Shown here: in pieces, positions 1-5,529 of the stretch | How positions within the stretch are numbered: position 1 is the first letter of the stretch | How the letters are laid out: the number at the start of each line of letters is the position of its first letter | Origin: an uncultured Collinsella sp. | Lineage (GTDB): Bacteria; Actinomycetota; Coriobacteriia; Coriobacteriales; Coriobacteriaceae | Assembly: GCA_902478995.1 (NCBI GenBank) | Contig: CABSNF010000067.1 | Coordinates: 1-11,090 of the forward strand | Length of the DNA: 11,090 nt | Direction: 5' to 3' | The notes under the pieces: model-generated | Told to the model about the DNA's origin: nothing | What the model saw: the letters and a program-made list of their open reading frames with translations, nothing else | Database searches by the model: none | Made by a program: the position numbers and the translations under genes

Positions 1-1
1 A

Positions 2-26
2 GGGGGAAAGGTGTTGAAAAATGGGG
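2..26 (+). promoter_or_regulatory. Candidate MraZ-box direct repeats (degenerate)
   Basis: Three five-base boxes lie on a strict 10-bp period: GGGGG (2-6), TGTTG (12-16) and TGGGG (22-26), the first two followed by A-rich spacers. MraZ proteins are known to bind arrays of TGGGN-like boxes separated by 5 bp upstream of their own gene. The middle box is the poorest match and overlaps the -35 hexamer, which may explain its decay. Further boxes could lie left of the window edge. The assignment rests on spacing and G content only. Confidence 0.45.
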
Positions 27-42
27 CGGTTCCCCATATTAT
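14..42 (+). promoter_or_regulatory. Putative sigma-70/sigma-A promoter of the mraZ operon
   Basis: A -35 hexamer TTGAAA (14-19) and a -10 hexamer TATTAT (37-42) are separated by exactly 17 bp; each matches the consensus at five of six positions. The start point would fall near 48-50, leaving a 5' leader of about 62 nt before the mraZ ATG at 111. The spacer is filled almost exactly by a perfect GC-rich palindrome (21-37), so a protein bound there would be expected to block polymerase. This is the only clear promoter in the window and probably drives at least mraZ to ftsI. Seen directly: the hexamers and spacing. Inferred: activity and start point. Confidence 0.72.
21..37. promoter_or_regulatory. 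Palindromic operator candidate 1, in the promoter spacer
   Basis: A perfect 6-bp inverted repeat (ATGGGG at 21-26 and CCCCAT at 32-37) encloses the 5-nt centre CGGTT. Its core GGGGCGGTTCCCC matches a second copy at 60-72 at 12 of 13 positions. It fills the spacer between -35 and -10 and touches the first base of the -10. It would not be transcribed from this promoter, so it most likely acts as DNA, as a protein-binding site. The TGGGG half-sites suggest MraZ as the ligand, but in inverted rather than direct arrangement. Confidence 0.5.
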
Positions 43-57
43 TGATGACGTCGACAG

Positions 58-74
58 GCGGGGTGGTTCCCCGC
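58..74. promoter_or_regulatory. Palindromic operator candidate 2, in the mraZ leader
   Basis: A perfect 6-bp inverted repeat (GCGGGG at 58-63 and CCCCGC at 69-74) encloses TGGTT. It is the second copy of the GGGG-YGGTT-CCCC core, 37 bp downstream of the first, and lies roughly at +10 to +26 of the predicted transcript. It could be a second DNA operator, allowing cooperative binding or a roadblock, or form a short hairpin in the 5' leader. The mraZ Shine-Dalgarno (96-105) lies outside it. Inference from sequence symmetry only. Confidence 0.5.
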
Positions 75-110
75 GTACGTGCCATCTGAGTAACCGAGGG
101 GAGGGCGCAC

Positions 111-545
111 ATGGGAATGACTGGTGCATACGAGCGCAATCTCGATGCAAAAGGTCGTCTGTCCCTGCCTGCACCCCTTCGCGAGGAGCTTGGAGAGCAC
201 GTTCGCGTGTTCAAAGCCCTGGATGTCGATGCTCTGTACGTGTTCTCTGCCGAGGCCTTCGATAAGTGGGTCGAAGGACTCTTCGCGGGTCGTGAGGGCC
301 ACGAGGGTTTTAACCCGCGTGACATTAATGACCAGAAGCTCATGAGGGCGATCAACAAGCGCACCACGTCGATGGACGTGGACAGCGCCGGTCGTATCGG
401 TCTTTCCGAGTCTCTCCGCAAGCAGGCGAACCTCGACCGCGAGGTCACGGTTGTGGGCAACTACGACCACCTTGAGGTTTGGGATCGCGCCGCGGCCGAT
501 GAGGACGATGACGATGAGGCCCTGCTGGACCTCTTCTTCTCGTAA
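111..545 (+). CDS. mraZ: Transcriptional regulator MraZ
   Basis: First gene of the dcw cluster and a DNA-binding protein of the AbrB-like (SpoVT-AbrB) fold that normally forms a ring and binds its own promoter region. The 144-residue protein has the two tandem MraZ half-domains, each with the diagnostic DxxxR signature: DAKGR at residues 12-16 and DSAGR at 91-95. The length is typical. A strong Shine-Dalgarno (GAGGGGAGGG, 96-105) sits 5 nt before the ATG at 111; an in-frame ATG at 117 would give a start closer to many homologues but with 11-nt spacing. The C-terminus is unusual: residues 130-136 are almost all Asp/Glu, followed by a short hydrophobic end (LLDLFFS). Autoregulation through the G-rich boxes and palindromes just upstream is likely from family knowledge but not shown here. 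Confidence 0.96.
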   Translation: MGMTGAYERNLDAKGRLSLPAPLREELGEHVRVFKALDVDALYVFSAEAFDKWVEGLFAGREGHEGFNPRDINDQKLMRAINKRTTSMDVDSAGRIGLSESLRKQANLDREVTVVGNYDHLEVWDRAAADEDDDDEALLDLFFS

Positions 546-565
546 GGGCAAGGCACGGGTAACGG

Positions 566-1531
566 ATGGAGCGTGGGATCTTGACACAAGAATATCGGCA
601 TGAACCTGTCATGCTCGGCGAAGTGCTTGAGTCGCTGCAGCTAAAGAGCGGCTCCGTTGTCTGCGATTGCACCCTTGGCGGTGCCGGCCATTCGGTAAAG
701 ATGGCCGCGCAGGTGGGGGAGACGGGCCTTTTGCTCGGCGTCGATCAGGACGACATGGCCCTCGAGGCCGCTGGCGCCCGTCTGGACCGCGAGGTTCCCG
801 GCGTTCCGCACCAGCTGCTGAAGGGCAACTTCGGCGACTTGGACGAGCTACTTTGCTCGGCCGAGGTGCCCGGGGTCGATGGCTTCCTGTTCGATTTGGG
901 CGTTTCGTCGCCGCAACTCGATATCCCTGGCAGGGGCTTTTCGTATAACGAGGACGCCCCATTGGACATGCGGATGGATCCGGGTAATAACACCTTAAAC
1001 GCAGCTGAGGTCATCAACACCTATAACGAACACGACCTCGCCCGGATTCTACGCGTCTACGGCGAAGAGAAGTTCGCCTCGCAGATCGCGCGCGAGATCG
1101 TGCGCCGCCGCGAGCAAGAACCGATCGAAACCACCGGCCAATTTGTCGAGATCATCAAGGCGGGTATCCCGGCTGCCGCTCGTCGGCATGGTGGACACCC
1201 GGCCAAGAAAAGTTTCCAGGCCATTCGCATCGAGGTCAATCACGAGCTCGATGTGCTCGAACGAGGGCTTGATGCCGCCACCAGGTGGCTCAACCCGGGC
1301 GGACGTATCTGCGTCATCTCGTATCACTCGCTCGAGGACCGTATCGTAAAGAACCACTTTAAGGAGATGAGCCAGGGGTGCACGTGTCCGCCGGAGATTC
1401 CGGTGTGCGTGTGCGGCAACGTGCCGATACTCAAGGTCATCACCCGCAAACCCCTGGTTGCCCAGCCTGATGAGGTTGAGCGCAACCCTCGGGCGAGATC
1501 AGCCAAAATCCGCGTGGCGCAGCGTCTGTAG
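566..1531 (+). CDS. rsmH: 16S rRNA (cytosine-1402-N4)-methyltransferase RsmH
   Basis: RsmH (MraW) uses S-adenosylmethionine to methylate N4 of C1402 in 16S rRNA, in the ribosomal P site. The 321-residue protein carries the family landmarks: HEPVML (12-17), the SAM-binding loop DCTLGGAGHS (34-43), FDLGVSSPQLD (109-119), RGFSYNEDAPLDMRMD (123-138), VISYHSLEDR (250-259) and a C-terminal ITRKP near 292-296. A short four-cysteine segment (residues 272-283, CTCPP...CVC) resembles that found in many Gram-positive RsmH proteins. It begins 20 nt after mraZ. The start is uncertain: ATG 566 has only a weak AAGG 12 nt upstream, while TTG 581 (giving MTQEYRHEPV) has GGATGGAG ending 9 nt before it and gives a length and N-terminus nearer the family norm. 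The identity of the gene is not in doubt. Confidence 0.96.
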   Translation: MERGILTQEYRHEPVMLGEVLESLQLKSGSVVCDCTLGGAGHSVKMAAQVGETGLLLGVDQDDMALEAAGARLDREVPGVPHQLLKGNFGDLDELLCSAEVPGVDGFLFDLGVSSPQLDIPGRGFSYNEDAPLDMRMDPGNNTLNAAEVINTYNEHDLARILRVYGEEKFASQIAREIVRRREQEPIETTGQFVEIIKAGIPAAARRHGGHPAKKSFQAIRIEVNHELDVLERGLDAATRWLNPGGRICVISYHSLEDRIVKNHFKEMSQGCTCPPEIPVCVCGNVPILKVITRKPLVAQPDEVERNPRARSAKIRVAQRL

Positions 1532-1621
1532 GCGCGACCGCGCGATATTGGACCTCCCGCTCGCACCATAAACGAAGCTTAAACACACTACCAACGTACT
1601 CGGGATGGGAGGCGGCATATC

Positions 1622-2092
1622 ATGGGCTACAACACTTCAAGCGCAGCACTCGCCTATGATATGAACGCCATGCCCGCCTATCGTGAGACGCCGCAGGCCC
1701 CCGTTGCTCCCCGTGAGCAGCGCACGCCGCGCTTTGATGTCTACACGGGCGCGGGCCGTCAGGCAAACCAGGCGGTAAGCCCGGTTTTCATGAGCGTTCT
1801 TAAAACGTTTTGCATCATTGCGGCTATCTTCATGACGATCGGCGTCGCCCGCGTGGCGCTCGCCGGCGTTACGGCCCAGGTGCTCAACAGCAACGCCGAG
1901 CTTACCAACACGCTCGAAAAGGCGACCGATGAGAGCTCCGACCTGGAGGTCATGCATTCGGTCTATGGCGCCGACACGCGCATTCGCGACCTTGCGGGCG
2001 CTTATGGCATGGTGGAGCCCAGCGAGAGCGTTACACTTGACTTTTCGCAGGATGCAGCCGCGGGCGCCAACGCGACCGCGACCGCTCAGTAG
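1622..2092 (+). CDS. ftsL: FtsL-like septum formation protein
   Basis: A small bitopic membrane protein of 156 residues, in the position between rsmH and ftsI where ftsL normally sits. Residues 1-55 are a Pro/Ala/Arg-containing cytoplasmic tail; 57-82 form one hydrophobic segment (SVLKTFCIIAAIFMTIGVA and onward). Residues 83-115 are polar and heptad-like, compatible with a coiled coil. The stretch RIRDLAGAYGMVEP (120-133) matches the arginine ... A-x-x-YGMV-x-P ending typical of FtsL/FtsB-family proteins. An Ala-rich tail (145-156) ends it. FtsL pairs with FtsB (DivIC) and activates the FtsWI synthase at the septum. Overall sequence is divergent, as usual for this family, so the call rests on topology, the GMV-P motif and synteny. 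GGGAGG (1607-1612) lies 9 nt before the ATG. The 90-bp gap from rsmH shows no convincing promoter. Confidence 0.82.
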   Translation: MGYNTSSAALAYDMNAMPAYRETPQAPVAPREQRTPRFDVYTGAGRQANQAVSPVFMSVLKTFCIIAAIFMTIGVARVALAGVTAQVLNSNAELTNTLEKATDESSDLEVMHSVYGADTRIRDLAGAYGMVEPSESVTLDFSQDAAAGANATATAQ

Positions 2093-2109
2093 CAAGACGG
2101 TAGCTGAGT

Positions 2110-3975
2110 ATGGCAAATGACTATCGCCGCGGTTCCGATAGGGGCCGCGGTTCTGGACGTCCCTCGTCGCGGGGACGTTCTGGTTATCAAGGAACGGGTC
2201 GGCAATCTTACAACGCCGGGCGGTCCCGTGGCAACGACCCGGCGTCGCGACTTCGCGGCTCGGGCGGCCCTCAAGTGCATAACACCAGGTCGCGCAAGAG
2301 TTCGCCGACCGAATGGCTCACAGGCGCGCCTCTGCCTCGCCGCAAAGCCGTCATGGGATTCATCGGGCTTGGCTTGGGCTTGGGCGTCTTTCGCCTTGCC
2401 GACTATCAAATTGTCGAAGCCGATAAACTGCGCGAGCGTGCCGATGCGCGCCGCCTGCTTGCGCAGACCCTCTATGCCAAACGTGGCACCATCTACGACC
2501 GCAACGGTAACGTGCTGGCGTCGTCAGTCGAATGTCGCAACATCGCCGTGAACCCGCAGCTTGTCGAGGATGTTGACAAGACGGTGTCGGCGCTGGTCAA
2601 GGCAACTGGAATCGATAAAAAGACCTGCCGCAAGCTCGTTGAGTCCGATGGAACCTGGGTGTATATCAAGCGCCAGGTGGACGAAGACGATGTTGCGGCG
2701 CTGGAGAAGAAGAACCTGCCCGGCGTGCTTTTTGAGCAGGCCATGAAGCGCGTATATCCATACGGCAATCTGGCATCGCAGGTGCTGGGTGTAGTGAATG
2801 TAGACAACGACGGCTTGACGGGTCTCGAAAAGCAATACAACAAGCTTCTGACCGGCACGAACGGTTCTCTCGTACGCGAGCGCGCGAGGGACGGCAGCTA
2901 TATCGCGGGCGGTGCCTATAAAAAGGTGGCTGCGGTCGACGGCGTTGATATCGTGACGACGCTCGACGTCAATATCCAGCGTGCGGCCGAGGATGCCCTG
3001 GCAGAGGCTGTCGAGAAGACAAAGGCCAAGAACGGCTCGGCGCTGGTCACCGATCCTACGACAGGCGAGATCTTGGCAGCCTGCTCGTACCCGACTTACG
3101 ACCAGACCGATCTGGAAAACGCCAAGACCGAGGATATGAACTTGCGCCTGGTCACCGACGCCTACGAGCCCGGCTCGGTCTTTAAGACGCTCGTGGCGGG
3201 CGCCGGCTTCGACTTGGGTGTCGTGCGATCGAGTACGTCGTTTGAGGTGCCGGCGAGCATCAAGGTGGGCGACGATACCGTCACCGATGCCGACAAGCGC
3301 GACTACGCCATGACCATGGATGTGCGCGAGATGATGCGCCGTTCGTCCAACGTGGGCTTTGTCCTGGTGGGGCGCAAGATCGGTGCCGACGACTTTGCCA
3401 CCTATGTGGACAAGTGGGGCATCGGTCACAGCTCTGGTGTAGATTTTCCGGGCGAGAGCCTGGGTATCGTCAAGGAGCGTGACCAGTATGACGGCGCCAC
3501 GCTGGGCTCGATGAGCTTTGGACAGGCACTGTCTGTCTCGCCGATTGAGATCGCACGTGCCGTGGGCGGCATCGCCAACGGCGGCGTGATGATGACACCG
3601 CACTTCTATAAGTCCAGCAAAGGCGACGAGAAGGACTGGGGCGAAGGCGAGCGCGCGATTTCGGAGGACGCCGCATCCCAGGTGACATCGTGCATGCAGA
3701 CGGTCGTGTCCGAGGGAACGGGCGTTGGCGGCGCGGTTGACGGCTATGACGTAGCGGGTAAGACCGGTACGGCCGAACGTGCCGACGAGAACGGTGGCTA
3801 CCTCAAGGAGAACTACATGTCGTCCTTTATGGGCTTTGCACCGGCACAATCGCCCAAGGTGCTGTGCTATATCACGCTCGACGGAACGCCGAGCGGCTCA
3901 GATGCCGCTGCGGTGCCGTTCCAGTCCATTATGGCCAACGCGCTCGACGTGCTGGGTATCCCGCACACGAAGTAG
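2110..3975 (+). CDS. ftsI: Class B penicillin-binding protein FtsI (PBP2/PBP3-type septal transpeptidase)
   Basis: Septal DD-transpeptidase that cross-links new peptidoglycan at division. The 621-residue protein has, in order: an Arg/Gly/Ser-rich cytoplasmic tail (1-78), one membrane segment (about 80-97), the PBP dimerisation region starting with KRGTIYDRNG (124-133), and the transpeptidase domain with all three active-site motifs: SVFK (356-359, nucleophile Ser356), SSN (412-414) and KTGT (551-554). It ends about 70 residues after KTG, so there are no PASTA domains. It starts 17 nt after ftsL; the Shine-Dalgarno is weak (GACGGTAGCTGAG region), hinting at coupling to ftsL translation. Known partner is FtsW, encoded further on in this window. 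The long basic tail is unusual (14 Arg and only three acidic residues in 1-63). FtsI is preferred over a SpoVD or elongation PBP2 assignment because of the dcw location. Confidence 0.95.
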   Translation: MANDYRRGSDRGRGSGRPSSRGRSGYQGTGRQSYNAGRSRGNDPASRLRGSGGPQVHNTRSRKSSPTEWLTGAPLPRRKAVMGFIGLGLGLGVFRLADYQIVEADKLRERADARRLLAQTLYAKRGTIYDRNGNVLASSVECRNIAVNPQLVEDVDKTVSALVKATGIDKKTCRKLVESDGTWVYIKRQVDEDDVAALEKKNLPGVLFEQAMKRVYPYGNLASQVLGVVNVDNDGLTGLEKQYNKLLTGTNGSLVRERARDGSYIAGGAYKKVAAVDGVDIVTTLDVNIQRAAEDALAEAVEKTKAKNGSALVTDPTTGEILAACSYPTYDQTDLENAKTEDMNLRLVTDAYEPGSVFKTLVAGAGFDLGVVRSSTSFEVPASIKVGDDTVTDADKRDYAMTMDVREMMRRSSNVGFVLVGRKIGADDFATYVDKWGIGHSSGVDFPGESLGIVKERDQYDGATLGSMSFGQALSVSPIEIARAVGGIANGGVMMTPHFYKSSKGDEKDWGEGERAISEDAASQVTSCMQTVVSEGTGVGGAVDGYDVAGKTGTAERADENGGYLKENYMSSFMGFAPAQSPKVLCYITLDGTPSGSDAAAVPFQSIMANALDVLGIPHTK

Positions 3976-3993
3976 GGGGTTACAATCTTTGGG

Positions 3994-4047
3994 GCGTGGT
4001 TTGTTGTCCCATATGAGGGTGTTCACATGCCCTGCACCACGCATGTG
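3994..4047. repeat. Overlapping inverted repeats in the ftsI-murF gap
   Basis: Two perfect 7-bp inverted repeats share bases and so are mutually exclusive as RNA stems: GCGTGGT (3994-4000) with ACCACGC (4036-4042), loop 35 nt; and CACATGC (4024-4030) with GCATGTG (4041-4047), loop 10 nt. A smaller AGGG/CCCT pair (4016-4019, 4030-4033) nests in the first. No T-run follows, so this is not an intrinsic terminator. It could be an operator for the downstream mur genes, an RNA switch, or chance. It lies in the only large gap between unit 1 and unit 2. Confidence 0.35.
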
Positions 4048-4058
4048 CGGCGCTGGGA

Positions 4059-4064
4059 TACAAT
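4059..4064 (+). promoter_or_regulatory. Possible -10 element upstream of murF
   Basis: TACAAT matches the -10 consensus at five of six positions and sits 37 nt before the murF ATG, a plausible distance for a short leader. I see no acceptable -35 hexamer 16-18 bp upstream (ACCACG at 17 bp) and no exact extended -10 TGn, so activity would need an activator or be weak. A second TACAAT occurs at 3981-3986 just after the ftsI stop, also without a -35. The 126-bp gap makes an extra promoter here reasonable, but the evidence is thin. Confidence 0.25.
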
Positions 4065-4101
4065 ACGCCGATAGCATTATTAGGTTTACAGGGGAGCTGC
4101 A

Positions 4102-5526
4102 ATGATAGAGATCGCCGTCAACAACCTCGCGGCCGCAACAGGGGCCCGAACCGTGACGGGAGAAGCCGATCGGGTATGCCGCGGGTGCGTTATCGACTCG
4201 CGCCAGGTCGAGGAAGGGACGATTTTCGTCGCCTTTCCCGGTGAAAACGTCGACGGCAATGATTTTGCTTCCCGTGCCGTCCAGTCGGGTGCCGGCGCCG
4301 TCGTGATGACGCGTGAGCCCGAGGCCGAGCTGGTCTCGCTGGCGCAGGACAAGGGGTGCGCCATCCTGCTGACCGATGATCCCGAGGAGTTTCTGCTGCG
4401 TTTGGCGCACACGTATCGCCTGGAGCTTGGCTGCCTGGTCGTTGGTATTACCGGTTCCATCGGCAAGACGACGACCAAGGACGTGCTCGCCGCCGTGCTC
4501 GCCAAGCGCTATCGTGTCTGGGCCACCAAGGGCAATTTCAATAACCTGATCGGCATGCCGCTCACGGTGCTTTCCGCTCCGGCCGATACCGAGGTCCTGG
4601 TGCTCGAGATGGGCATGAACCATTTCCACGAGATTGAGCGTCTGTCCCAGTCCGCCAATCCCAACCTTGCCATCGTAAGCAAGATTGGTACCTCTCACAT
4701 CGGCATTTTGGGCAGCCGCGAGAACATCGCCCGCGCTAAGGCCGAGATTGTCCAGGGTATGTGCGCCGCCGGCGACTTCTTGCCGCTGCTGGTTTTGGGC
4801 GGTGAGGACGACTTTACGCCGTTCATTCGCGATACGTTCGCCCAGCCTGCTGGTATCGATGTGATGCTGGCCGGCGTCTCGGACGATGATGAGGTCCGTG
4901 CCCGCGACATTCGTGTTGATGACGAGGGACGTCCGGTCTTTACGCTCGATTTTGGCCAGGGTGAGACGATCGATACCATGCTTGCCATCCCCGGCGTGCA
5001 GTCCGTTCCTAATGCCGTTAAGGCCGCCGCGGTTTCCTATCGCCTGGGCGTGACGCCCGAGCAGATCGATGCTGCCTTTAGGGGCCTCACGATCACCGGT
5101 CACCGCCAGGAGATCAAGCGCGCCAAGAGCGGTGCCCGCGTCATAGACGATTCCTATAACGCCAGTGCCGAATCCATGGCTGCTGGCCTCGATCTACTGT
5201 GCTCGCTTTCGTGCACGGGGTCTCGCATGGCGATCCTGGGCGAGATGGGCGAGATGGGCGATGAGGCTCCTCGCATGCATGAGCTCGTGGGCGCCTATGC
5301 GGCCGCCAAGAAGCTCGACATGCTGGCGTGCGTGGGTGGTGAGCTGGCCCAGCTTATGGCCGATGCCGCGCGCATGATGGGCATGGACGAGGACCGCATC
5401 CAGGTGTTCTCCGATTATCAGCAGGTGCTCGACCGCATGGGCGGCGCGCTTGAAAAACATGATGTTGTACTGGTCAAGGGTTCCCGCTTTGTTGAGCTCG
5501 ACCGCTTTGTGGAAGGTGTGTGCTAG
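4102..5526 (+). CDS. murF: UDP-N-acetylmuramoyl-tripeptide--D-alanyl-D-alanine ligase MurF
   Basis: Cytoplasmic ATP-dependent ligase that adds D-Ala-D-Ala to UDP-MurNAc-tripeptide to complete the pentapeptide. The 474 residues show the MurF N-domain signature IDSRQVEEGTIFVAFPG (31-47), the ATP-binding P-loop GITGSIGKTTTK (115-126), ATKGNFNNLIGMPL (141-154), LEMGMNH (168-174), the RAKAE segment holding the expected carbamylated lysine (Lys213), VIDDSYNAS in the C-terminal domain, and a VLVKGSR motif near the end. These distinguish it from MurE, which would carry a different substrate motif in place of the GNFNN segment. The start at ATG 4102 is supported by AGGGGAG (4090-4096) 5 nt upstream. 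It is the first gene of a tight run murF-mraY-murD-ftsW-murG, with mraY 3 nt after its stop. The usual neighbour murE is absent upstream. Confidence 0.96.
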   Translation: MIEIAVNNLAAATGARTVTGEADRVCRGCVIDSRQVEEGTIFVAFPGENVDGNDFASRAVQSGAGAVVMTREPEAELVSLAQDKGCAILLTDDPEEFLLRLAHTYRLELGCLVVGITGSIGKTTTKDVLAAVLAKRYRVWATKGNFNNLIGMPLTVLSAPADTEVLVLEMGMNHFHEIERLSQSANPNLAIVSKIGTSHIGILGSRENIARAKAEIVQGMCAAGDFLPLLVLGGEDDFTPFIRDTFAQPAGIDVMLAGVSDDDEVRARDIRVDDEGRPVFTLDFGQGETIDTMLAIPGVQSVPNAVKAAAVSYRLGVTPEQIDAAFRGLTITGHRQEIKRAKSGARVIDDSYNASAESMAAGLDLLCSLSCTGSRMAILGEMGEMGDEAPRMHELVGAYAAAKKLDMLACVGGELAQLMADAARMMGMDEDRIQVFSDYQQVLDRMGGALEKHDVVLVKGSRFVELDRFVEGVC

Positions 5527-5529
5527 CCC

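Noticed and set aside
39..587. Long minus-strand reading frame opposite mraZ, with similar ones opposite ftsI, murF, mraY/murD, ftsW and murG
   Set aside because: They lie wholly opposite well-identified genes, have no recognisable motifs, and long antisense frames are expected in GC-rich coding DNA.
1532..1621. Promoter before ftsL from TTGGAC at 1548
   Set aside because: No -10-like hexamer at an acceptable spacing.
3981..3986. TACAAT just after the ftsI stop as a murF promoter
   Set aside because: No -35-like hexamer at 16-18 bp and an unusually long leader of about 110 nt; the copy at 4059 is better placed.
4021..4042. SOS (LexA-type) box near GTTCACATGC before murF
   Set aside because: It lacks the GAAC-N4-GTTC symmetry of actinobacterial and Gram-positive LexA sites.
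3976..4058. Possible intrinsic terminator after ftsI
   Set aside because: The inverted repeats have a long loop or short stem and no following T-run.
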